A DNA stretch of 64,000 nt, taken from NCBI GenBank assembly GCA_015179025.1, contig WHUX01000028.1, positions 1 through 64,000 on the forward strand, written 5' to 3'. Below the pieces are notes generated by a model. It was given only the letters and a program-made list of their open reading frames with translations, ran no database searches and was not told the DNA's origin. The position numbers and the translations under genes were made by a program. Source of the DNA: Terfezia claveryi (lineage: Eukaryota; Ascomycota; Pezizomycetes; Pezizales; Pezizaceae). Position 1 is the stretch's first letter. Every line of letters starts with the position of its first letter. Of this stretch, positions 39,410 to 51,000 are shown piece by piece.

Positions 39410-40736
39410 ATGGTAAGATATATCTCTCCCCGGAGTAACTCTCCGTCGATTATACGCTGCCCTATGGTCGTTTCCATCGAGGATATTCGGCACTTTCTTA
39501 GCCAGATGCATTCTCATTGGATTTCTCAACCAGATTCCACTCTTGTTTGAGAGGTTTGTGTGTTGGCAAAACATGTCTGTTTGGCTACGGAAGACTCCAA
39601 TGAATTCCCGTCAAATTTAACTGTTCTTGCAGAGCCTGTCTTTCTATCCTATTGATGGGTATAAGAAAGTTCAGTGCAATAAGATAGACAGCATTTTTTT
39701 CATCTAGGAAATTTGACTGCTCTACTCTTTGGCTTGGTCTCGGCAATGGCTTCACTGCGTAGCGAGACTGTAGAGTTGATTTCTTCAAAATCTTTGTGAA
39801 AATGAATTTTCGCTGATTTGAGGATTCTTCTCAATGACCTTTAGCCTGCCAAAAAAGCTGCCCCCGCCCCCTTCCCCAAGTCGAAGGCTGGTGCGAAGAA
39901 GGTCAAGGTACGTTAATTGCCCCCTCCCATCTACTTGCAAGACGTTATCTTATATTTATATAGAACCCTCTCCTCGAGAAGAGGATCCGAAACTTCGGTA
40001 TCGGCCAGGACATTCAACCCAGGCGCAATCTCTCCCGCATGGTGAAATGGCCCGAGTATGTCCGCCACCAACGCCATAAGAAGGTTCTTTTGATGCGCCT
40101 TAAGGTCCCGCCGGCCATTGCTCAGTTCAACAACACCCTCGACAAGAACCTTGCCACCCAGACCTTCCGTCTCCTGAACAAATACCGACCAGAGACCAAG
40201 GCAGAGAAGAAGGACAGATTGACCAAGGAGGCTCAGGCAATTGCTGATGGCAAGAAAAAGGAGGATGTCAGCAAGAAGCCATACACAGTCAAGTATGGTT
40301 TAAACCACGTTGTTGGGTTGATTGAGAACAAGAAGGCGTCCTTGGTCTTGATCCCTAACGATGTCGACCCAATTGAACTGGTCGTCTTCTTGCCTGCTCT
40401 TTGCAAAAAGATGGGTGTTCCATATGCAATCGTGAAGGGCAAGGCTCGTCTTGGAACTGTTGTCCACAAGAAGACTGCTGCTGTTCTCGCGTTCACTGAG
40501 GTGCGTTCTGAGGACAAGGCAGATCTTGCCACTCTTATAACTGCCATCAAGAGCGGATACACCGACAAGTATGAAGAGGCCAAGAGGCACTGGGGTGGTG
40601 GAATCATGGGTGCGAAAGCGCAAGCGAGAATTGGTATGTTATTGCTCACGACAAGGCTTACTAACCTGTGTATGCTAACGGAACGGAAAACACAGCCAAG
40701 AAGCAGAAGGCTATCGACTCCGCGATTAAGATCTAA
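39410..40736 (+). CDS. RPL8: 60S ribosomal protein eL8 (L8/L7Ae family)
   Basis: Exon 1 is only the ATG (39410-39412). A 432-nt intron (39413-39844) follows, then exons 39845-39907, 39964-40633 and 40696-40736; the total is 258 aa. The N-terminus [20 protein letters not shown] and the segment [20 protein letters not shown] are the usual fungal eL8 start. The L7Ae RNA-binding core covers [39 protein letters not shown] and [11 protein letters not shown]. The C-terminus [13 protein letters not shown] is supplied by the last short exon. eL8 binds 25S/5.8S rRNA in the cytosolic large subunit. Fungal eL8 is about 255-265 aa, so the model is complete. An intron directly after the start codon is common in ribosomal-protein genes. 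I looked for a box C/D snoRNA in the long intron and found no convincing pair of boxes. Confidence 0.96.
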
Positions 40737-41538
40737 GCAGTCTTTTTCTTCTTTCTTTTTTTTTTCTTGTTTCTCATTTTCTAGAATGTTGGGCTTTTCT
40801 TCGGACGTTGTGATCATGGGTCATTAAATGTAGGGTAGCGTTTGTTTGGAAAGGAATGGGATAGGTGTTCAATCTTCTAATGACGTGTAATTTCCCTTAC
40901 GGTTTTGATTTGAATACACTGGCGTCAGGAATATCTGTGCCCTGTCCAATTCAGAGCCTTCTGCCTTTAATAGGGTTGCTGCTCGTCTTGTCCTCTAATT
41001 GAAATGAAAATGGCTTTTGCAATCCTGAACCAAAACTACCCCAAGAAGTATCTTAATTTTGTCCCTTATGACAACTTCTACCATGCGGTGGCCTGCCGAT
41101 ATTGCTTTGTATAGTACAACTTATCAATACCTGCCAGAGCATTGGAAATCTATGACAAGTTCTTCAACCCAGTCTAGGCTTTAACACTACTCTATCCTCT
41201 GTGGGTGTGTCTTTGAAATAGCTTGAAAGTCTCCAAACATATATTATCTTGTTGGCAGCGTGATATCAAGAGAAGGTCTCAAATCACTTTCAAGTTCCTG
41301 CACAAAGTCTGAAATACCTTTGCACTTGGCAATCTCTCTCATTGGCTACCGTAATTCCATGGTTGCGTCACTTGTTCCTTCTCAGGAAATCCTTTGGTTC
41401 CTGGTTCCAAGTTCCAAGTTCCAACACGTATTTGAACAATCCAAACAATGAAGAACTGCAAATACCTCCGTGAACATCACGAATGCAACCCTACGATCAT
41501 GGAGCCGAGAGGAAGTGAGCAATTTGGGATCTCTCTAC

Positions 41539-41576
41539 GAGGGGCTTGTGCCAAACTGGTTGGCACAACACCCCTC
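41539..41576. repeat. Strong imperfect hairpin
   Basis: Left arm GAGGGGCTTGTGCCAA (41539-41554) pairs with right arm TTGGCACAACACCCCTC (41560-41576) around a 5-nt loop: 15 paired bases with a one- versus two-nt internal bulge. The GAGGGG/GTGC elements resemble the flanks of the dispersed motif at 45657-45683 and 61200-61223, so this may be a collapsed member of that family. A terminator-like role is also possible, but fungi do not use such hairpins for mRNA ends. Confidence 0.6.
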
Positions 41577-41724
41577 TCTGATGTCCGAGGATGCAAGTTG
41601 AGGTTAGTGCCAAGGTTACTCGGTTCCCTCGGCCGATATTGGTTTAGTTTGTGGCTTGATGTGGCTTGCACTAATACCCTTGAACATGATGATTTGAAAG
41701 GCAACAAAATCAAACTAAAAGAGT

Positions 41725-41828
41725 GCCAACCAGACTATGCCACTACTCTATCTAGTACTACTACCTACTCAAGTTCTTTGCACTTCCTTAGTGCAATCCT
41801 TCTGCCGCAGTGGATAGTCTGGTTGATT
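41725..41828. repeat. Inverted-repeat element, about 100 bp (AACCAGACTAT ends)
   Basis: The left end CAACCAGACTATGCCACT (41727-41744) and the right end AGTGGATAGTCTGGTTG (41809-41825) are inverted copies over about 17-18 bp with one indel. The centre shows no coding potential. The arrangement is AACCAGACTA inward from the left, the reverse of the copy at 61119-61235. It looks like a miniature inverted-repeat element. Confidence 0.6.
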
Positions 41829-42493
41829 CACCAAGCATGACTTCGGTCCTAATTCTACCGACCCAAAACTTTTACACAACTCATGAAGAGAATCTGGAGT
41901 GCCCTCATGCGGGGCACCTGCCCACCACGTACCGCGATATACGGTCTCAAGAGTTTGAGAGCTCTCCCAAGGTAAGTATCATGCTACCCTGGCCACTGGC
42001 CACCACATTTTCCTAGCCCCATTGTTTTCCCCACATTATGATCATCAATCATCGCATTTACCCCTCCCCCGCACCGTGCTTGTGCATGGGCGCGCCCCGC
42101 TCAAATTCCCACTGTGGAGGCCTGCCATAAATCTCACAGCGGACTACAACGGGAGAGGTACCAGATCCTTCCCTCCATTATTATGGTTGGTTTCTTCCAT
42201 ATCCTCTCACCTTTGAATTCGCAAAATCGCATGTGATCATACTGATCGCTCTATCGGAATCCAGTGGGCTATTCGTCTGTCAAATACAGAGCAGAGCTCG
42301 ACTCATTGGCCACAGGTCCGTTCGTTCATATACTACAGCGGCCAATACACGACTTGTGACACCCAAAGTGATCAATCGAATACCGGGCATAAAGCCTGTG
42401 CAGTCTTCAAGTAGAAAGTATTATAGTAATCTTGTTCTGCTTCAGGGCCCATCCTCTATAAGTTGTCTACCTACGCTCCACCCAGGGCAACAG

Positions 42494-44400
42494 ATGTCGT
42501 CAATAAACTCACCTTCCGCAAATTCCATGAGCCGCGAAGCCTTCACCGCTGCAGTTGACCAAGGAACCACGAGTTCGCGATTTTTTATTTTTGATCCTAC
42601 CGGGACGCCTAGGGCGAGCCATCGGGTAGAATTTCCGCAGATTTACCCGCATTCAGGATGGATAGAGCATGATCCATACGATATCCTGAATTCGGTGCGT
42701 CTATGCATTGACAAGGCGACGGAAAAATTCATACATATGGGATATAAGGTGGAAGATATCAAAGCTCTAGGAATTACAAATCAAAGAGAAACAACAGTGG
42801 GTCTTCTCAGCACATCAATATCCCATTGCGGTGGAGAAACTCTTTTCAGGCTAAAGTGATACTCTATATCAGGTTGTTTGGGACACAGTTACCGGGAAAT
42901 CTTTATACAATGCAATTGTATGGCCAGATACTCGTACAAAAAAACTTGTCCATGAATTGCGCAAAGCCGATGGAGCTAATAGACTGCATGAATTGTCCGG
43001 ACTGCCTCTGTCAACATATCCCTCCAGCGTGAAGCTACTATGGCTACTCCGACATGTCCCCGAAGTTCGTAAAGCATCTGAAGAAGGGCGTTTGGCATTC
43101 GGGACTATTGATTCATGGCTATTATACAACCTCACTGGAGGTGTCGGCCGAGGGGTGCATGTTACGGATCCTTCAAATGCCTCGAGAACCATGTTCATGA
43201 ACATACACACTCTGGAATATGATGACTATTTGATTGATTGGTTTGGAGTTGGGAAGGTCAAGTTACCGAGGATTGTTGCATCATCCGACCCGGATGCGTA
43301 CGGCTCAATTACTGACGGGGCACTCGCTGGGGTTAGGATTTCAGGATGTTTAGGTATTATTTCTGCTTTTCTTGAACTGTTTCATACTAACAGGTTTTCA
43401 TGCAGGTGATCAGAGTGCAGCACTAGTAGGACAGTGCGCTTTCAAGCCAGGGATGGCAAAAAATACCTATGGTACTGGATGCTTCCTTCTCTACAATACC
43501 GGTTCAAAACCTGTAATATCCAAAAACGGACTCCTCACTACAGTGGCCTACACCTTCAAAGGGGTGAAGGGACATGAAAGTGTATATGCTCTCGAAGGCT
43601 CTATTGCTGTAGCAGGATCGGCTGTTAAATTTTTGAGGGACAACTTGGGACTTATCAAACAGTCTGATGAGGTTGGCGAATTGGCGGCAAAAGTCGAAGG
43701 TATTACTCAGGGCGAGGGCTATGATATGGGCAAACCTACTAATCTTAGAGCAGACAGCGGTGGAGTCGTTTTTGTCACTGCCTTTTCTGGCCTTTTTGCG
43801 CCGTATTGGATTGATGACTGTAGAGGAACTATTTGTATGTTCTTCATCACCCAGTATCACAGCAGAGTATTCTATACTTAAATTACATTAGTTGGAATCA
43901 CACAATTCACGAGAAAAGAACATATAGCAAGAGCGACTATCGAAGCTACATGTTTCCAGACAAAGGCAATTCTTGACGCTATGGAAAAGGACAGTGGGAC
44001 GGCCTTACATGCCTTGGCAGTGGATGGTGGAATGAGCAATTCTGATGTATGCATGCAGGTGAGCTATTTACCTCTCCTTTTATTGCTGAAAGCCAATCAG
44101 AGGATGCTTACGCCCAGCAAACAGCTTCAGGCAGACATTATGGGGATTGATGTTGACCGTCCCGCAATGCGAGAAACAACTGCCTTAGGAGCAGCCATTG
44201 CTGCTGGCTTTGCAGTGGGTCTGTGGAAAAACGTTGAAGAACTGAGCATGATAAATAAGGATTGCCGAAGTACATTTTCTCCGCGGACTGACGAGGCGAG
44301 TAGAGAGCGCGGGTTTGAACTATGGACCAGAGCTGTTAAGAAGGCAGAAGGATGGATAGACGTTGATGATGGGGCCGAGAGTGATGCAGAGGTGCCCTAG
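42494..44400 (+). CDS. GUT1: Glycerol kinase (FGGY family)
   Basis: Exons 42494-42796, 42873-43353, 43406-43834, 43892-44058 and 44125-44400 join in frame to give 551 aa. The protein phosphorylates glycerol to glycerol-3-phosphate with ATP, the entry step of glycerol use. Seen in order: the ATP-binding VDQGTTSSR near residue 21; [13 protein letters not shown] at about 96-101, completed by VVWDTVTGK after intron 1; [23 protein letters not shown]; the catalytic Asp in [10 protein letters not shown] (about 263); [31 protein letters not shown]; and [13 protein letters not shown] with [17 protein letters not shown]. The ATG at 42494 is the first in the frame; the open frame upstream lacks an ATG. 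Donors GTGGGT (intron 1) and GTATTA (intron 2) are weak but restore family sequence exactly. No lesion is seen. Confidence 0.96.
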
Positions 44401-45655
44401 CTTGGAAAGTTCATGAGAGAAGCCCTGGTTTCGCATTTGGCGGTATTGATCTACAGCACCTACAATATACCTATATATATTATACATATGTAGGGTGATG
44501 GCCCGAGATACCAGCATTTCATAGCATGTTATGATGTATCACTAGCATGTATCTTTCCTATAGCCCTACAATATGATGCTATCCCAGTCTGGAAGTTTGT
44601 CCTACCAGCCATCCGAAACTCGCCTTGCCAAACCTAGAGAATCAAGTAAATCTTATTCAATCTTTATCTTTTGGTACAAGTGAGTATTCAAACCCCCTTT
44701 TTAATTTAAGTTTCGTAAAAAAGAAAAAATTCAGGTTGTCCCGATGCTTCCCCTTTGGGTTCCGCTTAAATGGCCTTCGGTATAGTCTACGTTCGGTACA
44801 ACAGGCAATAAAATTCCAGCCTCCTGAGCCTAGGAGAACCCGTGAATATGAAGATGGCACCCATCTTCGTCCCCGAGTTACCAATCTTGGAGAAGAAGGT
44901 CTCCACAAAGTCGACCGCAACCTCCCGGCCTCCTATCCACATCCACTTCTTCCTATCATCCATCTCTTCCGATGTCCCCCAGCGTCTACTCAGCTTCTCT
45001 GCATGTATACAGGACAGGGCGACATGTCGTACTGTTTTGCATATCTTCCGCATTTCCGGTAAGCCGGGTCAACATCATGGTCTAGGTAGGACCTGTCAAC
45101 AAGTTTTCCTGATCCTCTTCCACCCCTGCTTCAGCCCCCCTCGGTTACCTGGGCTCTTCTCGTGCCCGCCTCCGTTACTTCCTTTCTATTCATCCGCCCT
45201 TTCTTTGCCTTTGATCCCGATATATGACAGCTGGACAGCGTCTGGCCCCTCCGTCTCTCAATGTCGCCTACCACCCATCACAGGTCTCTCGTCCTCGCCT
45301 TCCCTTTTCTCCCTGCCCTTGACACCATCGCAATTGCCGCCTGAGAGTCGGGTAAGAGGAGCACCTTTCCCTCGAAGAATGTATACTTAGGTAAGTGTAT
45401 ACTTTAATGGTCTCGTTTCCGGAACAACGCAAACAACAATATACCAGTTCTAGTATTTTACTACTTCGAATTCTTCTGAGTGATTAACGGAGAAGTACTG
45501 ACAGCGAGCTCGAGAATGTGTTCAAGGCCAATCCAGAGGCCCGCTTGCTTGAGATCTGAACTATGAACAAGAGATACAAAAGACGGAATGAATTTAACCC
45601 TCAATTGCGCCCCATAGCTCTATAATTGTTTCCTGATCCTACAATACCCCTCTCT

Positions 45656-45685
45656 GCGAGGGGTATGTAGTGCAACCAGACTAAC
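45656..45685 (+). repeat. Copy of dispersed motif with GCGAGGGG flank
   Basis: AACCAGACTA at 45674-45683 is preceded by TGCGAGGGGTATGTAGTGC. Nearly the same arrangement, TGCGAGGGGTAGTGC then A(G)CCAGACTAAC, recurs at 61199-61224, so the repeat unit extends beyond the 10-mer to about 28 bp. Confidence 0.6.
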
Positions 45686-48600
45686 CTCTCTATGTAGCAC
45701 TTACTTAATTACTTCTGGCCAGATCATGCCACTTAACATATTCATGGTAATTGCCGTTACATATATTTTAACATTATACCACTTATGGCCCTATCACCTC
45801 ACCCTCCAACCAAGCACTGACGCCGCCACCAGCAAAACGGATGACGGACCTAGTCTATTGTGCAAGGTGATCTAGAGTACCTAGACAAAATCAGTGACAA
45901 TTACCTATACCAGATACCAAACGTCTCGCTGGCACTCGTCACAATCACTGTTGCAATAATTACCTTGTTCCTGTCGTGCCATCACGTCACCGGCTGAAAT
46001 TTTAATTCATTGGTGTAAATTCATATGGCGATATCGGCGGCGGATAAAGAAGCGAGAGAAGAACCTAGAATCCAAGATATTTACGAAACGGCTGCTACAG
46101 AAAACAACTGAAATTTGCAGTGCTAGAAATTTAGGGCTTTCTTGCCACAACGTACATAAGCTGGCCTGAAAGTAATTGCGATTCCATATCTAAAAGAATC
46201 AAAAATATCTAAAGCCTTTTGGGAAAGCATTAAGAGTTTTAATGTCGATCATCCCGGCTAGTGCAAGCCAGACTATCCCAGGCCAGTAACCCAGCTTCTC
46301 GGCCTTAGCGATCTCTTCGCTATTTCGCATGGTAATTATCTAAGCATTACCATTTTTTTGTTAATTATGGTAGGGATATTTAAGGGTACTCAAAATTAAA
46401 TTTACGCACTTGCGTGATATATAGCACAATATGTCTAGCTCTTTTTGGCCAAAACTCAATGAAGTATCCAAGACTGTCAGGAAGTTATGTACGCACACAT
46501 AACGCACTCATGCGCACACAAGCACATGTCTCCCTCTAGAACAACAGGAGACTTTTTGGGCGGGTCTCATCCAATCGATTAAAAGAAGGAATTTTTCTCC
46601 AAAAAAGTTCCGTTGGCCGTCGCTATGATTTTCTGGCTTTAGACCCCAACCCGATTGATCTCTAGATTATTTTCCATTGACCCATGAAGCTTTCATATTA
46701 GAGACCTTGCCACGAACTCAATTCACTGTGATGCTCTCATCATCAGCAAAAGCCTCTTCCTTGATATCTTTGTGCCATTTCTTGTGCTGGCATCTTAGCC
46801 TTTGATATTCCTCCATCCACCCTATGAGATTCTCGACTCATCCTTGGATCACGCCTTATAGGTCTTTTTGTCTGACTTTTAATTGCTCATTGTTGGCTGT
46901 ATGCTTAGAAGTTTTGCAGATTAATGAGAGGTTGTTGATGGAATTGCGGTAATTGTAGGTTGGAGGTCGGTTTGCAGGTTGGCCATGGAGTAATGACTTT
47001 GTCAGCAAAAAAGCAGAAACAAATACTTAACGTAGTCTCATGCCAAGATTCCTACTGCTAAGTTGTTCTGAGCCATCGATTTCGGTGCCATCTCGTATGT
47101 CCGATGAGGGACTGGAATTTTATACTCATGCAGCCAAGGCACTAGATTTTTCACAAATATGCATGCGTAAAATATCTAATTCAATTTTGAGTACCTTTAT
47201 TATATATACATTCCCTCGGGATTAAGGCTTCAAATTGGATATCAAGAAACCGATATCAGAGCTGTTTCAGTGAATATGGTATGTTGCTTCTCGTTCGATA
47301 TGGGCTTTCAAAGTAGCTAATAAACGATTACAAATTAGTACTAGTTTATGTGGAGAAACGTTAGTATTGATAGCCGGTTTCCGGGAGTCGCCGCAAATTG
47401 CTAAGTAGAGTAGTGTTACTTTATCCGAGATTGTCTAGGTGCTATCAAGCTAATACAATTCTATATGTGCTCTATTGATCGATGTCGATGGAGCACACAC
47501 CTATGCAAGCATGCATAATCCTAAACAACGCAGAGAATAACGTTTCCTGGCATACAACTTTAAGCCACATCAACAGGCAGAATTACTTAAGTAGTCTCAT
47601 GGGGCGGAATATCACCTCATGGAATGCAATTTCGGGACTGATCTGAAACCATCGAGGAGCGGTCCAGAGTCAATCATGAATTTCTGCCGACCACCCTATG
47701 TCCAGGGTATTAAACAACACAATCAACAATAGTCGTACCTTTGAATTCTCTTCATCGTGTAGGGAAGGAATACGAATACGCACATGGTGATGGAGGCCGC
47801 TATGGCTTCGACTTCATGAGATAATACCGCTTTGATTGAGATAGGATCGGAGCGGCGGATAAGAGTGCATTATATATTGCTTTGAGATGGCCCTTTGGGG
47901 AACGAAATATCTTCCGATGGCACGCTACCGTTTAGGTGATGGGGATCTATATAAAGTCGATGGGAGGGACATTAGATCCCATCCACAACAGACAGGAATG
48001 AAAACTAGGTTTTCAATACCACATATCAATTTGCACCTTCCTGCTCATCATCTCCACCAAAACTCTCTGACACACATCAGCCTTGACTCGATTTTGCGAA
48101 GAAAACGCGTGTTGAGACTCACGTAACCATAACATGTGTGAATACAAGAAGCTGAAATTTACAAAATGTGGTAAGTTTTGGAAATACCTTGCTTCCCTTC
48201 TCAGCTTGTTTCGTAGCAAGGAAATATGCGCAAGAAACTGCTCCACAGCGAATTTCCGATGACTCTGAAGCTAAATTTACTACGCCGAAGGTCACTATAG
48301 AATGATACTTATCAAATGGTGTGTGACCTACATCAGCAAGCAAACTAACACGGGTTGCTATATCGATACTGGTATTGTAGAGGAAACCGAGGAACCGTGT
48401 GGTATGTATGAGACTATACCCACCAAATTGTTTTCACTGTGGTGCACCTTCCAATCTTTGTCGTGGTAAAAGAGGTACTATTAATTGCAACTATTGGCTG
48501 TATCATCTTGGAGAAAAAGAGAAGGTGGCGAAATACTGTGGTAATCCAGCTGGCTAACGGAACATGAATATTGAGCAGGATGGTGTCGCGGATGAGTCTA

Positions 48601-50470
48601 AGGCCTATGGCTTTTTACAGCACCCGCTACGGTAGCGACTTCGAGTTATAACCGGAGATAAAATAAAAAAGAAATCAAGTGGCGACTAGCGAGGGTGAGG
48701 GAAAAAGAAGATATGGGCTGAGCCTTCGGATTTCACGATTGATGGACACATATAGACACATACGGCGGGCACGTGAACCGGCGGATAGAGCAACGGGGTT
48801 TTGGGGTTTTGGGTTCTTGGGTTTTAGATTGATTCATAGTCTACTTTAGGGGCGTTTGAAATTTTTTTTATGCATTTGTTTAGATTATAGATCGAGTTAG
48901 AATAGAGTCATGTGTTTCTCTCCAGGTTAATTACCTTCGGGTGTTTTGTATCTGAAGTAACGCTCTTATAATTATAGGTGGGGCCGGGCTGGATTTCAAG
49001 ACCGGCAGGATATCACCATAGTGATATCGCATAAATACCCATGTGCTCTCATGAAGATCATACGAAGGCCTAGGAGTGCTTTAGCGAAGGGGTACATCTT
49101 CCACTCCCTGGGAGCACTATCAGGTTAGGGTTTAATTTGGTGTGGCATGTCGGAATATCTGGATTATATATGTACATATATACGCATTGACCAGCATCAA
49201 CCTTGATCCAAGTGCATTGATCTTAGCAGCTACGGCTTTCGCCCTAGACTTGTCTACATATGTGAGAGGTACTTAGTACCTGTATATTGTAGACCCTGGG
49301 GAACGTTGTGCCAGGATCCATGAGTAACCATAATCCAAGGAGTGGATATTATCTTAGAATGAAAACCTCCTGTTCCACACATATATAGACTAACATATAT
49401 TGCGGCTCTAGACTACCTCTTCTGGTAGTTAAGCTTTAAGTCGGTTAGCGTAAATGGAACCTCAAGCTGGATATGCTTCTTTTGGACAATTCATGAATCC
49501 AAGTCCACGACTAACACCCCGAAGTATTATATAATTGGTAGCTGGATAGGGTCATAAAGTTAATTAAGTATCGCGATCGTATACGTATATATATATTCTT
49601 ACCTCAAGGTGCTGTATAAGCCTAACGACAGAATACTATTATCGGTCGAGTCGAAACCACTTCACCGATCTTAATGAAATTCAACGATCTATAGTTCATA
49701 CTTCGACTAATGGACTGCGACGGAAAATTTTCTACGGTCGCCTTTCACATAATCCCTAGGATCCCTTGCAATTACTTTTGCCGTATGTACTCAATGGCAA
49801 GTATCTCTGTTACTACTTCGGGGATAGGGACGGCTACATAGGATTAGAGTATGGAAAGGAAATATATCGATTCGATTCGGTTTTGCACTATGCTAGCGAG
49901 ATTCCCTGATTGTGACTGCCTTAATGGGCCGCATAATTAGCAATAGGTTGTTTAGTGGACCCGCTGTTTGAGATTTTACTAGCTGTGGATCCCGTCGGCT
50001 CCGGTTTACCTTAATAAAGTCTCAAAACATAGCTGCCTACGGTAACACAGGCAGTCCGCGTCTCGGAAAATAAAATAACCGTTAATATCTAATGCATACA
50101 GCTGCAGGCAGATGTCGATCGCCAGCTGGCTTGTCGCATCTCTTGTACGCGGGGTAACGTTCGAAATCCCTCATACGGCTTGAACTATCATTGGTTTCAA
50201 AACTATGCAGGGTGCCAGTCTCGCTCGAGTGCTCCTGGGTAATGTCGGTCAACTAGTACTGGATCTTAAGCCGGGCTTCCCATGGAAACATTCGCGATCT
50301 TTAGGTACTTCGTGATTCCCCACTCAGTGCCTATCTCGCACTCGGTTTCGCACTCTCGGCTAACTAGACGAAAATTCGGTGTATATAGAAATCCTAGACG
50401 CCAGAAAGCACTGCGCATGAAGTTTGAAAACATGAGACTTCTGTGCATGCGAACCACCGGCCCGGGAATT

Positions 50471-50480
50471 AACCAGACTA
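50471..50480 (-). repeat. Copy of dispersed TAGTCTGGTT motif
   Basis: Exact AACCAGACTA on the plus strand. No nearby inverted partner was found. Confidence 0.45.
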
Positions 50481-50897
50481 GAAGTGAGTTCGACCGTAAA
50501 TTATCACCAGGCCCTATATCAGGAGTGCTGCCAATTTCAATTTTGTGAGAATGCACTCGAGGTGAAACAAATCCGAAGTCTGCATGTATATTATACTATA
50601 ATATACGCATTTCCAATTAATTCTTCCAACCCGGACTCTTGAGTATATGAGCCTATTTCTATCTAATTATCGTTGTTCCGATGCTAGGGTTTCATTGCTA
50701 CAAATCAGACATGTACTACATTAGGAACTAAGTTCAGAGTAACATTGAACAGCACTGAGCGTTCATTATCAAAGCAAAGGAGCGAATTCAGTTCATAGAT
50801 GTTGCAAAGTTATCTTATCCAAATATAAAGGGAAACATGGGGAAGCAAACCAACATAATTGCCTCTTGGTTTTGGGGGAAAGCTGAATTAAAGCTCA

Positions 50898-51000
50898 GTG
50901 TCCACTTAGCCTCGTAGTAACCAGTCTGTTGTCTCTAGGGGAGTCGCGAGGTCACGAACACTACAATATATTAACCTGGGGTACGAGGCTAGTGTCCACT
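50898..51000. mobile_element. 85-bp miniature element with TIRs and 9-bp target duplication
   Basis: The element 50907-50991 begins TAGCCTCGTA and ends TACGAGGCTA, perfect 10-bp terminal inverted repeats. It is flanked on both sides by the identical 9-mer GTGTCCACT (50898-50906 and 50992-51000), which reads as a target-site duplication. The interior has no coding capacity. A diverged copy of the interior and right end lies at 62496-62566. Nine-base duplications are typical of Mutator-like elements, so a non-autonomous MULE-type origin is possible; no matching transposase is seen in the window. Confidence 0.65.

Larger units (their letters stand above)
40737..42493. other. Intergenic region eL8 / glycerol kinase, with repeat debris
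   Basis: The left part is the eL8 3' flank (T-rich after 40738) and the right part is the glycerol-kinase promoter and leader. Between them lie a strong hairpin (41539-41576) and an inverted-repeat element (41725-41828), listed separately. No gene is recognised. The frame upstream of the glycerol kinase is open back to 42233 but has no ATG before 42494. Confidence 0.5.
44401..50890. other. Gene-poor DNA downstream of glycerol kinase
   Basis: No recognisable gene. Open frames are short and overlapping. A block at about 44816-45060 resembles, loosely, a block at about 51873-52110. Exact or near copies of the dispersed motif occur at 45674 and 50471 (exact) and 46266 (one mismatch). The sequence is AT-rich in places and may be decayed repeat DNA, but I cannot assign a family to most of it. 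Confidence 0.5.

Noticed and set aside
40233..40817. 194-codon minus-strand frame under eL8
   Set aside because: It is antisense to the highly conserved eL8 coding exon, so it is a codon-bias shadow.
42233..42493. N-terminal extension of glycerol kinase
   Set aside because: The frame is open but begins with GTG and has no ATG before 42494; an extension would need an unseen upstream exon.
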